From assembly GCA_016709385.1 (NCBI GenBank), contig JADJMW010000021.1:1-64000 (forward strand): a stretch of DNA of 64,000 nucleotides. The letters run 5' to 3'. Below, piece by piece: positions 24,735-33,545 of the stretch. This DNA comes from Candidatus Rubrivivax defluviihabitans. Its GTDB lineage: Bacteria; Pseudomonadota; Gammaproteobacteria; Burkholderiales; Burkholderiaceae_C. Below the pieces are notes generated by a model that had not been told where the DNA came from, made no database searches, and saw nothing but the letters and a program-made list of their open reading frames with translations. Position 1 is the stretch's first letter; the number at the start of each line of letters is the position of its first letter. Position numbers and translations under genes: made by a program.

Positions 24735-26414
24735 ATGGGCAACATCGAGAAGGTGTGGCTGAACCAGTATCCCGAGGGCATCGCGCCCGAGATCGATGTG
24801 CACGCCTACGCGTCACTGCAGGAGGTTTTCGAGCGCAGTTGCGAGCGTTTCGCCGGCCGACCCGCGTACGCCAATATGGGCGTGTCGATGACCTACCAAG
24901 AGCTCGAGCACGCGAGCCGCGCATTCGGCGCCTTCCTGCAGCACAAGCTGGGCATGAAGAAGGGCGAACGCCTCGCGATCATGCTGCCCAACCTGCTGCA
25001 ATACCCGGTCGCACTGTTCGGCGCCCTTCGTGCCGGATTCACCGTCGTCAACACGAACCCGCAGTACACCGCGCGCGAGCTCGAGCACCAGCTGAAGGAC
25101 TCGGGAGCGACAGCCATCGTCGTGCTGGAGAACTTCGCTCACACGCTCGAGGAAGTGCTGCGCAAGAACCCGGAACTCAGGCTGCGCGTCATCACGACCG
25201 AGGTCGGCGACATGTTCCCGATCGTCAAGGAGTTGCTGGTCAATGCCGTCGTCAGGTATGTCAAGCACATGGTGCCGCAGTGGCACATTCCCGACACGGT
25301 CGAGTTCAACGCCGCACTGCGCGAGGGCAACCACCTGACCCTGGACAACGTGGCGCTCGCACCCGACGACATCGCGTTCCTTCAGTACACCGGCGGCACG
25401 ACCGGCGTGGCCAAGGGCGTGATGCTGACGCACGCGAACCTGGTCGCCAACGTGCAGCAGCTCGGGGCGTGGATCGCGCGCGACCTCGTCGACGGCGAGG
25501 AGGTGGCGGTGATCCCGCTGCCGCTGTACCACGTCTACGCGCTGACCATGACGCTGGTGAACATGAAGATCGGTGCGCAAGTCGTGCTGATCACCAACCC
25601 GCGCGAGCTCGCCGACTTCATCGACACGCTAAGGCGCACGCCGTTCACGATGATGATCGGCGTCAATACGCTCTACGCGGCGCTGCTCAATCACCCCGAC
25701 TTCGAGCAGGTCGACACCGGCCACGTCAAGGTGGCGGCCGCGGGCGGCATGGCGGTGCAACGCGTCGTGGCCCAGCGCTGGAAGGAGCGCACGGGGGTGC
25801 CCCTGGTCGAGGGCTACGGGCTGACGGAGACCGCACCGGTGGTGACCTCGAACGCGCTCGACATCATCGACTGGACAGGCACGGTCGGCCTTCCGCTCCC
25901 GTCGACCGAGGTGGCCGCAATGGATGACCAGGGCCGCGTCGTGCCGCTCGGGGAGATCGGTGAGATCTGCGTGCGCGGCCCGCAGGTGATGAAGGCCTAC
26001 TGGAATCGCCCCGACGAGACGGCCAAGGTGTTCACGGCCGACGGCTGGCTGCGCACCGGCGACGTCGGATCCATGGACGAACGTGGCTTCGTCAAGATCA
26101 CCGACCGCAAGAAAGACATGATCAACGTCTCGGGCTTCAAGGTATTCCCGAACGAGGTCGAGGACGTTGTCGCGATGCACCCCGGCGTGCTCGAAGTTGC
26201 CGCCGTCGGCGAGCCCGACGAGATGTCGGGCGAGCTGGTGAAGATCGTCGTGGTGCCCAAGGATCCGGCGCTGGCCGAAACCGACTTGATCGACCACTGC
26301 CGCAAGCACCTGACGGCCTACAAGGTGCCCAAGATCGTTGAATTCCGCAGCGACCCGCTGCCGAAGACCAATATCGGCAAGATCCTTCGCCGCGAGTTGC
26401 GCCGCAAGATCTGA
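24735..26414 (+). CDS. fadD: Long-chain fatty-acid-CoA ligase
   Basis: It activates fatty acids to acyl-CoA with ATP at the inner membrane. The 559-residue protein has the ANL-family motifs in order: P-loop YTGGTTGVAKG at 218-228, PLYHVYALT near 264, GYGLTE at 360-365, GWLRTGDVG, DRKKDMINVSGFKVFPNEVE, and the C-terminal lysine motif PKTNIGKILRRELR. It is nearest to FadD in length and in the last motifs. A GGAG site precedes the ATG. It stands alone on this strand and converges on the phosphorylase genes. Confidence 0.93.
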   Translation: MGNIEKVWLNQYPEGIAPEIDVHAYASLQEVFERSCERFAGRPAYANMGVSMTYQELEHASRAFGAFLQHKLGMKKGERLAIMLPNLLQYPVALFGALRAGFTVVNTNPQYTARELEHQLKDSGATAIVVLENFAHTLEEVLRKNPELRLRVITTEVGDMFPIVKELLVNAVVRYVKHMVPQWHIPDTVEFNAALREGNHLTLDNVALAPDDIAFLQYTGGTTGVAKGVMLTHANLVANVQQLGAWIARDLVDGEEVAVIPLPLYHVYALTMTLVNMKIGAQVVLITNPRELADFIDTLRRTPFTMMIGVNTLYAALLNHPDFEQVDTGHVKVAAAGGMAVQRVVAQRWKERTGVPLVEGYGLTETAPVVTSNALDIIDWTGTVGLPLPSTEVAAMDDQGRVVPLGEIGEICVRGPQVMKAYWNRPDETAKVFTADGWLRTGDVGSMDERGFVKITDRKKDMINVSGFKVFPNEVEDVVAMHPGVLEVAAVGEPDEMSGELVKIVVVPKDPALAETDLIDHCRKHLTAYKVPKIVEFRSDPLPKTNIGKILRRELRRKI

Positions 26415-26440
26415 CGTTCGAGCGCTTCGCCGGCGCGAGC

Positions 26441-26622
26441 GCAGCCTGCTTCGCGCACGCGACGGCGAGGCGACGACTTCGGGAACGCTCGTCAGTCTTG
26501 CCGCGCCCGGTCGCCGTCGATTGCATGCCCGGCCATACGCGCGGCCACACGGCCGGACTGCATGCAGGCCCGTATGCCGCCGCCGCATACGCCCGCGCCG
26601 CCGCGTGCGCGAAGCAGGCTGC
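26441..26622. repeat. Perfect 21-bp inverted repeat between convergent genes
   Basis: The segment 26441-26461 (starting GCAGCCTGCTTCGCGCACGC) is exactly complementary to 26602-26622, with 140 bp between. The spacer holds GCATGC- and CATACG-containing partial palindromes. The element fills most of the 213-bp gap between the ends of fadD and the first phosphorylase gene. It could be a bidirectional termination structure or the ends of a small non-autonomous element. Confidence 0.7.
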
Positions 26623-26627
26623 CGCGG

Positions 26628-28826
26628 TCAGTTCGTCGTGTAGATGTCGCGCACGTACTCGTCCAGCATGCGCGTGGCGCAAAAGCGCGGTCCGATCGTG
26701 CGCAGCGAGGCCTTGATGCGCGCCACCCAGCCGCGCGGAATGCCCTGCAGGTCGCGGTCGTAGTAGAGCGGAATCACCTCCCGCTCCAGCAGATCGAAAA
26801 GCGCAGCGGCGTCACGAGCGTCCTTGGCCTCGGCGTTCGGGTCCTCGGTGCCGTCGATCGCCCAGCCGTTGCTGCCGTCGTAGGCCTCGGCCCACCAGCC
26901 ATCCAGAACGCTCAGGTTCAAGGTGCCGCTGAATGCCGCCTTCATGCCGCTGGTGCCGCTCGCTTCCAGCGGGGGCCGCGGCAAGTTGACCCAGACGTCG
27001 CAGCCGGCGGTGAGGATGCCCGCGAGCCCCATGTCGTAGTCCTCCATGAAAGCCACCCGCCCGCCGGTCCGCGGATCGGATTTCAGACCGAAGAACTGCA
27101 CGATCAACCGCTTGGCTTCGTCGTCGTTCGGGTGTGCCTTGCCCGCGTACAGCAGTTGCATCGGGCGCGGGCCTTCGAGCAGGCGCAGGAACCTCTCGCG
27201 GTCCTGTATCAGCAGATGCAGCCGCTTGTACGTCGCCACACGACGCGCAAAGCCCAGGGTCAGCACGTCCGGATCGAAGGCGTTGGCCGCCTTCATCACG
27301 TATTCCATCGTGTCGCCCCGGGTCAGCCGGTCGGTGACGGTCTTCGACCTGACCCAGCCCACGAGCCGCTTGCTTGCCGCGCGGCGCACCGCCCAGATGT
27401 CCTCGTCGGGAATGTCGTCCACCGCTTTCCAGGTGTCGGGATCGGTGATCTGCTCCGCTGCATGCCAGCCGCGCGGCAGATACTGGTCCAGCAGCCGGCG
27501 CATGGCAGGTCCGATCCACGACGACATATGCACGCCGTTCGTGACATGCCGGATGGGCACCTGTTCGAGGCTGCGGCCGGGAAACAGCGAATGCCACAGG
27601 CGCCGCGAAACCTCGCCGTGAATGCGGCTGACGCCGTTGGTGGACCGGCTCATGCGGATGGCCAGCGCCGTCATCCCGAACGGTTCGTGCGGGTTGCCCG
27701 GCTCGTAGCGGCCGAGCCCCAGAACGCTTTCGACATTCATGCCGAACTGCGCGTTCAGATGCGGCATGACCTGTTCGACCTCCTCGCGCGTGTAGGTCTC
27801 GTTTCCCGCCGGCACCGGCGTGTGGGTCGTGAAGACGACGCGTCGGCTCACCCGATCGCAGGCTTCCTTGAAGGGGATGCCCCGCGCCACCTCCCGTCCG
27901 ACCAGTTCCAGCGTCGCGGCGGCCGGGTGACCTTCGTTCATGTGGATGATGCCCGGCTCGATGCCCAGCGCCTCGAGCAGCTTCACGCCGCCGACGCCCA
28001 GCAGCGCGTACTGCGCCAGCCGGATCTGCCGGTTGCCCTCGTAGAGACGGGCCGTGATGAAACGCTGCTTCGGCGTGTTCTCCGGCAGGTCGGTGTCGAG
28101 CAGGAAGAGCGGTGTCTTGCCGACATCCACGCGCCAGACATGCGCGGCCAACTCCTCTTCCCACACGGGCACCTTGAGCACCAGCGGCAGCCCATCCCCA
28201 CCGGTGATGCGCGCACAGGCGCGACGTTCGGGATCGGTGCCGTACCAATACTCATGTTGCCAACCGCCGGCGTCGACCCGCTGGTGGAAGTAGCCCTGCC
28301 GGTACATCAGCCCGATGCCCATCAGCGGCAAAGCCCGATCGGACGCCTCCTTCAGGATGTCGCCGGCCAGCACACCCAGCCCGCCCGAATAGACTGGCAG
28401 CGAGCGATGCAGGCCGAACTCGGCGCAGAAGAAGGCCACCGGGTGCTCGGCCGTCGCGTCGCCGGCTTCGCGCAGAGGCCTCCCCTTGTCGGCCTCCATC
28501 GCGTCGCGAAGCGCCTCGGCGCGCGCGACCAGCGACGGCGTCATCGCCGCACGTTCCAGCGACTCCTCCGGCGCTTCCTGCAGCAGGCGCACCGGATTCT
28601 GCCGGCACAGGCGCCAACGATAGGCATCGATGCTCCGGAAGACCGGCTCCCCATCCGGCCGCCACGTCCAGCTGAAGTTGTAGGCCACTTCGGCCAGCGG
28701 GGCCAGGCGCCCGGGAACCCGGCTGGCCAGAATCTGCGCCGCGCGCCGGATGTCCCTGGCGCCGGCACTCAGCGGGTCGGCCTGTCTGTTCACTTGCCGC
28801 ACTTCCTCGTTCGGCCGTACCGTCAT
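26628..28826 (-). CDS. glgP: Alpha-glucan phosphorylase, copy 1
   Basis: It cleaves alpha-1,4-glucan with phosphate to glucose-1-phosphate (family GT35, PLP-dependent). The 732-residue protein begins with the RIP-type N-terminal domain of the bacterial branch (PLAEVAYNFSWTWRPDG), then AEFGLHRSLPVYSGGLGVL, THTPVPAGNETY, FARRVATYKRLHL and the PLP-binding EASGTSGMK with Lys629. This is the alpha-glucan phosphorylase branch, shorter than muscle-type enzymes. The ATG at 28826 follows GGGAG eight bases away. A second phosphorylase gene lies 111 bp upstream. Confidence 0.92.
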   Translation of the reverse strand: MTVRPNEEVRQVNRQADPLSAGARDIRRAAQILASRVPGRLAPLAEVAYNFSWTWRPDGEPVFRSIDAYRWRLCRQNPVRLLQEAPEESLERAAMTPSLVARAEALRDAMEADKGRPLREAGDATAEHPVAFFCAEFGLHRSLPVYSGGLGVLAGDILKEASDRALPLMGIGLMYRQGYFHQRVDAGGWQHEYWYGTDPERRACARITGGDGLPLVLKVPVWEEELAAHVWRVDVGKTPLFLLDTDLPENTPKQRFITARLYEGNRQIRLAQYALLGVGGVKLLEALGIEPGIIHMNEGHPAAATLELVGREVARGIPFKEACDRVSRRVVFTTHTPVPAGNETYTREEVEQVMPHLNAQFGMNVESVLGLGRYEPGNPHEPFGMTALAIRMSRSTNGVSRIHGEVSRRLWHSLFPGRSLEQVPIRHVTNGVHMSSWIGPAMRRLLDQYLPRGWHAAEQITDPDTWKAVDDIPDEDIWAVRRAASKRLVGWVRSKTVTDRLTRGDTMEYVMKAANAFDPDVLTLGFARRVATYKRLHLLIQDRERFLRLLEGPRPMQLLYAGKAHPNDDEAKRLIVQFFGLKSDPRTGGRVAFMEDYDMGLAGILTAGCDVWVNLPRPPLEASGTSGMKAAFSGTLNLSVLDGWWAEAYDGSNGWAIDGTEDPNAEAKDARDAAALFDLLEREVIPLYYDRDLQGIPRGWVARIKASLRTIGPRFCATRMLDEYVRDIYTTN

Positions 28827-28937
28827 GGCTGCGACTCCCGGATGTGTGAGGATCTTGTCGATCACCAGCCGCTCGGGGCGGCCACGTTGGCTTTCAGCTT
28901 CGCGCCGCCGCGGCTTTTTGCATCCGCTCGGCGCTCG

Positions 28938-31076
28938 TCAACCGTTGCAGTAGATCCGGTCGGCATACTCGCACAGCATTCGCGTGGCCGAGAAGCGCGG
29001 TCCGTTGGTCACGAGGCTGCGGCGGATCATCGCGACCCAGCGTTGTGGGATGCCGGCGGCATCGCGCTCGTGAAACATCGGTACCACCTGCCGCTCGAGC
29101 AGTTCGAACAGCGTGTTGGCGTCGCGCAGGTCCTGCGCTTGGTGGTCGGCATCCACGCGGCCGTCGATCGCCCAGCCGTTGCTGCCGTCGTAGGCTTCCG
29201 CCCACCAGCCGTCCAGCACCGACAGCTGAAGGCCGCCGCCGAGCACCGATTTCATCCCGCTGGTGCCGCTGGCCTCGAGCGGCGGTCGCGGCAGGTTGAC
29301 CCACAGGTCGCAACCCGCCACCAACTGGCCTGCGAGCGCGATGTCGTAGTCCTCCAGGAACGCGGTGCGCCCCGAGACGCCGGGGGCGGCCTTGAGCGCG
29401 AACAGCCGGCGCACCACTTCCTTCGCCTCGTGGTCGGCGGGGTGGGCCTTGCCGGCAAAGACGAACTGCACCGGGCGTTCGCCGCCGACGAGCGCGACCG
29501 CGCGCTCGGGCGCCAGCGCCACCAGGTGCAGCCGCTTGTAGGTTGCCAGCCGACGCGCGAAGCCGATCGTCAGCCGCCCGTTGTCGAAGCCGTCGCCGGC
29601 AGCCGACGCGTAGTCGAGCGGCTCGCCGCGGCGCAGCCGGTCACCCATCGCGCGGCGGGTGATCATCCCGACGAGATGCCGGCGCGCAGCGCAGCGCGCG
29701 GCCCAGATCTCGGCGCCAGGAATGTCGTTGACCGGGGCCCAGGTTTCGGCCCGGTCGGCGCGCGCCAGCCAGCCTGGCCCCAGGTGGCGGTCGAGCAGTT
29801 CGCGCATCGGCCCCTGCAGCCAGGTCGGCACATGAACGCCGTTGGTGACATGGTCGATCGGCACACCTTCCACCGCGCGCCCAGGAAACAGAGGCTGCCA
29901 CATGCCGCGAGCCACCTGGCCGTGGCGCTGACTGACCCCGTTGGCGTGGCGGCTGGCGCGCAGTGCCAGCGCCGTCAGGCCCGAGGGTTGGTCGCGGTCG
30001 GCCGGGTCGATGCGGCCCATGGACAGGAAGCGTTCGCGATCGCCCGCCAGGTCGGCGATGCGGCCCAGCATCGCCAGCAACTCGTCGCGGGAATAGGTTT
30101 CGTTGCCCGCTGCAACCGGCGTATGGGTGGTGACCACGACCTGTTCGCGCACGCGTCGCCAGGCCGCGTCGTCATCGCCGACCGGCTGCCCGGCCCGGGC
30201 CTGCGCGAGCAGCTCGAAGACGCCCAGCGCGGGGTGGCCTTCATTGAGGTGGACCACGCCGGGCTGGATGCCCATCACGCGCAGGGCGCGCACGCCGCCC
30301 ACGCCGAGCACGGCGTATTGCGCCAGCCGGATCGCGCGGTTGCTCTCGTACAGGCGCGAAGTCACCCAGCGGCCGAGGGGGCTGTTCTCTGGCCGGTCGG
30401 TGTCGAGCAGATACAGAGGCACTCGCCCGACATCGACCCGCCAGACTTGCGCGACGACATCCTCGGCATCGATCGGCACCGTCACCGTCAACGGCTGTCC
30501 ATCGGCACCGGTGACCCTGACGCAGGGCAGCCGCTCCGGATCGGCGTCGAGCCAGTACTCGTGCTGGAAGCCGGTGACGTCTATGCGCTGGTGGAAGTAG
30601 CCCGTGCGGTACATCAGGCCGACGCCGACCATCGGCAGCGCCAGGTCGGAGGCCTCCTTCAGGATGTCGCCGGCCAGGATGCCCAGCCCGCCGGAGTAGA
30701 TGGGCAAGGAGCCATGCACACCGAACTCGGCGCAGCAGAAGGCCACCGGATGCTGCGGGCTGATCGCCCCCGCGCGCCAGGGCCGCTGGCGATCGTCGCG
30801 CAGCTCGCTCGCCAGACGTTCGATGCGGGCCACCAACGGGGCGTCCCGGTCAGCGTGCTCGAGCTGCTGGCGACCGGTCTCGGTGAGCAGCCGTCGCGGG
30901 TTGGCGTGCGTGCGTTCCCAGCAATCCGGGTCGATCGCGCGGAAGACCGCCGCGCCATCAGCCGACCAGGACCAACGGTAGTCGTATGCAATCCGCGCCA
31001 GCGGCTTCAACCGCTCGGGCAGGGCGAGGCCGAGTTCGGCCACGGCACGTTCGACGTCAGCGTCACCGGGAAACAT
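28938..31076 (-). CDS. glgP: Alpha-glucan phosphorylase, copy 2
   Basis: This is a second GT35 phosphorylase of 712 residues with the same domain order as copy 1: PLARIAYDYRWSWSADG, AEFGVHGSLPIYSGGLGIL, THTPVAAGNETYSR, FARRLATYKRLHL and EASGTSGMK with Lys609. The final 100 residues align without gaps. Differences are spread throughout, so this is an old tandem duplication with both copies kept intact. They may differ in preferred glucan length or in regulation. The ATG at 31076 follows AGAGGTGA, a strong ribosome site. Confidence 0.92.
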   Translation of the reverse strand: MFPGDADVERAVAELGLALPERLKPLARIAYDYRWSWSADGAAVFRAIDPDCWERTHANPRRLLTETGRQQLEHADRDAPLVARIERLASELRDDRQRPWRAGAISPQHPVAFCCAEFGVHGSLPIYSGGLGILAGDILKEASDLALPMVGVGLMYRTGYFHQRIDVTGFQHEYWLDADPERLPCVRVTGADGQPLTVTVPIDAEDVVAQVWRVDVGRVPLYLLDTDRPENSPLGRWVTSRLYESNRAIRLAQYAVLGVGGVRALRVMGIQPGVVHLNEGHPALGVFELLAQARAGQPVGDDDAAWRRVREQVVVTTHTPVAAGNETYSRDELLAMLGRIADLAGDRERFLSMGRIDPADRDQPSGLTALALRASRHANGVSQRHGQVARGMWQPLFPGRAVEGVPIDHVTNGVHVPTWLQGPMRELLDRHLGPGWLARADRAETWAPVNDIPGAEIWAARCAARRHLVGMITRRAMGDRLRRGEPLDYASAAGDGFDNGRLTIGFARRLATYKRLHLVALAPERAVALVGGERPVQFVFAGKAHPADHEAKEVVRRLFALKAAPGVSGRTAFLEDYDIALAGQLVAGCDLWVNLPRPPLEASGTSGMKSVLGGGLQLSVLDGWWAEAYDGSNGWAIDGRVDADHQAQDLRDANTLFELLERQVVPMFHERDAAGIPQRWVAMIRRSLVTNGPRFSATRMLCEYADRIYCNG

Positions 31077-31141
31077 GGTCACCTCTCTGATGAAACAAGC
31101 CGAAACCCAGGGACTGAATTGCGCTCCTGGCCCACCACGGA

Positions 31142-31567
31142 TCAGCCGGCGCGAGCCTTCCGGCTCGCCGGCGGCAGAGTCCCCGCATCGATCCGCCAGT
31201 GCGCCAGGGCATGGTCCAACACCAGGCGCGCGCCATGCGTCACCAGCCCGTCGTCCTCCATCGCCGCGGCAGCCAGGCGGCAGACCAGGATGCGATCGTC
31301 CGGCTGGCGTACGGCATCGAGCAGGGCTTCGATCCACCCGATGTCTTCGTCGGACAGCCACGAACGTTCGCACAGGCCAGGGTCGATCCTGCAACTGCAA
31401 TCGCGAGCCAGTTCGATGAACCTCTTGCGGCTCACGCCCAGCAGATCGAATGCACCGAGCTCGTCGAGCAAGCCCAGCGCCCGCTCGCTCACCGAACCAT
31501 CGGCCGACAGGATCAGCGCCAGCACTTGCGCAGGCGCCTCGGCTTCAACGTCATCAGACACGCCCAT
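31142..31567 (-). CDS. TerB-like helical protein
   Basis: This 141-residue all-helical protein has the pattern ALILSADGSVSERALGLL followed by acidic helices (WLSDEDIGWIEALLDAV and RLAAAAMEDDGLVTHGARL). It resembles TerB-type domains, which have metal-binding acidic helices. I started at the ATG at 31567 (MGVSDD) with GGGAG upstream; an in-frame ATG at 31633 would add 22 residues. It lies 65 bp upstream of the second phosphorylase gene on the same strand and may be co-transcribed. A role is not known, and the TerB assignment is tentative. Confidence 0.5.
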   Translation of the reverse strand: MGVSDDVEAEAPAQVLALILSADGSVSERALGLLDELGAFDLLGVSRKRFIELARDCSCRIDPGLCERSWLSDEDIGWIEALLDAVRQPDDRILVCRLAAAAMEDDGLVTHGARLVLDHALAHWRIDAGTLPPASRKARAG

Positions 31568-31817
31568 GACCACACTCCCAGAGTCACCCGCCCGGGCCAT
31601 GGAACTGCCCACACTCCGGATCCGTACAGACACTTAAACAGCCCCTGGCCACGCATTGAGATACCACTTCCCGGCACCGCCGGAGTTGATGAAACTCAAT
31701 GCGGGGACTCATCTCGGCGGCTTGTGCGGAGCGGGGGCAAACCGGCATCCGAGGCTTGCGCGAGCGGCTCACGGCAGTCCGTGCGCTGTCGGCGCCCGCT
31801 GACTGCCCCTTCACGTA

Positions 31818-32342
31818 CCCCCGCTCCAGCGCCGCCGTGGCCCTGGTCAGACCAACGCCCTCCAGCAGGTGGCGCCCGAGAACTTGCTGCACCATCTCTA
31901 GCACCGGCGTGACCAGCGCGGGCTGCGCGGCCAGCAGCGCGCGCAGCGGGATCGGCACCGACAGCACCCATTGCCGAAGCGGCACATGCGGGCTGACGTG
32001 GTCCACCAGGCGGACGGCGGTCTGGGGCATGCGCCGCGCACCACATGGGGGGCTAAACCTGCGCCGCTTGCCGCTGAAGGCCAGCAGCATGTCGTGGCCG
32101 CTGTCCCCGCAGCGCAGCCTCAGGCATCCGTGCGCCAGGATGCCGCATTCGAGGAAGGCGTCGAACTCGTCCCTCGCGAATGGCGGCAGGCCTGAGCTGG
32201 CCTCGCCCTTGGCCTGCGTGAAGGTGATCGCGGCGTGCCTCTGCACCAGGCGGAATGGCGGGGTCTGTTCCGGGCGGTGGCGCTCCCAGTGAACAGATGC
32301 GCCACCCGGCGCCCGCCGGGGCTGCCGGCCGATGGCTTGCAC
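31818..32342 (-). mobile_element. IS91-like transposase remnant, N-terminal part
   Basis: The minus strand encodes the N-terminal zinc-binding half of an IS91-family (HUH) transposase: EFDAFLECGILAHGCLRLRC, then GARRMPQTAVRLVDHVSP, then QWVLSVPIPLRALLA and GRHLLEGVGLTRAT, after which homology stops. The usual CKRRGFCPSCG finger has become GKRRRFSPPCG, so two or three metal-binding cysteines are lost. The catalytic HUH and tyrosine parts are missing. It is a dead fragment. A second fragment of the same family lies 300 bp away in opposite orientation. Confidence 0.82.
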
Positions 32343-32545
32343 GCAAGGCTTCCGACGTGGTGACCGCGCACGGTCTCAAGTCCTGCATTTCATCTCAATC
32401 GCTCCCGGTGCCGCCTGCCCGTGGGTGCCGGCCACCTTGCGGCCACGTTGTGGTGATCGGTTCGTGTTTGCTTCCGGCGAGACGTCGACGAGACCAGATG
32501 CCAGGAAGCTGCCTGTCGTCCACCGCCAGCTGATGCCTGACGACT

Positions 32546-32632
32546 GTTTAGGTTTGTCCAACACCTGCCCTCAGGTCTGCGCCACGCGCCCAACTGAGGC
32601 GTTGCGCGGGCAGGTGTCGAACAAACCTAAAC
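32546..32632. repeat. 25-bp inverted repeat hairpin between transposase remnants
   Basis: The segment 32546-32570 (GTTTAGGTTTGT, three variable bases, ACACCTGCCC) is complementary to 32608-32632 with two mismatches. An inner pair CCTCAG/CTGAGG (32569-32574 and 32594-32599) extends the hairpin. The right arm ends exactly where transposase homology begins on the plus strand. It may be an element end, possibly of a second insertion that truncated the right-hand transposase. Confidence 0.7.
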
Positions 32633-33330
32633 AATTGCGGCCACGACAAGCTGCTGGCCTTCAGGTGCAAGCGCCGCGGGTTCTGCCCATCATGCGGCGC
32701 GCGGAAGATGTCGCAGACGACAGCGCACCTGGTGGACCATGTCATCCCACACGTGCCGGTGCGCCAGTGGGTGCTGTCGCTGCCGATTCCGCTGCGCGTG
32801 CTGCTGGCCGCGCGGCCCGTGCTGATCACGCCGGTGCTGCCGGTGGTGCAGCGCCTGGTCACGCGGCATCTGCTGGCCACTGCAGGGCTCAGCGCTGTCG
32901 AAGGCCACGGTGGATCTGTCACGCTGATCCAGCGCTTCGGCTACTCGGCCAACCTGAACATTCACCAGCACCGCCTGGTCCTGGACGGCGTGTACCGCAG
33001 CGACGCCGACGACGCGCACAGCATCGTCGAAGTGAGTGCGCCCACCGACGACGGGCTGCACGGGCAGCTGCAGACCGTCATCGCCCGGCTCATGAAGATG
33101 CTCACTCGCCGGGGTGTGCTGGTCGAGGACATGGGGCAGAGCTGGCCAGGTAGAGCTGAAACTCAAGACACGGTGGCGCGACGGAACCACGCACCTGGTG
33201 ATGAGCCCGCTGGAGTTCATGCAGCGGCTGGCCGCGCTGGTGCCACGGCCCAGGCTGCAGCCCATCTGGTTCCACGGCGTGATGGCTCCCAATGCCAAGC
33301 TGCGGGCGCTGGTGGTGCCACAGGGGCCCG
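32633..33330 (+). mobile_element. IS91-like transposase remnant with internal deletion
   Basis: On the plus strand homology starts abruptly with NCGHDKLLAFRCKRRGFCPSCG, an intact zinc finger. It continues through MSQTTAHLVDHVIPHVPVRQ, QRFGYSANLNIHQHRLVLDG (His-Gln-His is the HUH site) and LMKMLTRRGVLVEDMGQ to about 33,144. It resumes in another frame as GQVELKLKTRWRDGTTHLVM, MSPLEFMQRLAALVPRPRL and MAPNAKLRALV. The tyrosine-bearing middle and the first 70-80 residues are missing. It is non-functional. Confidence 0.85.
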
Positions 33331-33545
33331 AGGTGGCAGAGCCAGCTGCCGAAGCACCATTGCGCGACGTCACGGTCGCCAAGTCCAAGCACGTCAGACC
33401 GCCGCAGGACCGTCACAGGTCGACCCCGAGGGCGTCTGCAACTGCGATGCCTTCTGGCCTGCCGGTTGATACCTGTCAATGCTCCCGCTCGGCTCGCGTG
33501 TAGCATTTTTTCAAGGCGTCGGGCGAGGGGGTTCTGGATCTGGCT

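Noticed and set aside
26562..31637. A 1691-codon open frame on the plus strand running across both phosphorylase genes
   Set aside because: It is antisense to two well-supported genes, its protein is His/Arg/Ala-rich with no domain, and such frames arise in GC-rich DNA from the codon bias of the opposite strand.
32546..32632. Integron attC site
   Set aside because: The hairpin ends read GTTTAGG...CCTAAAC, opposite to the RYYYAAC...GTTRRRY order of attC, and no integrase or cassette genes are nearby.
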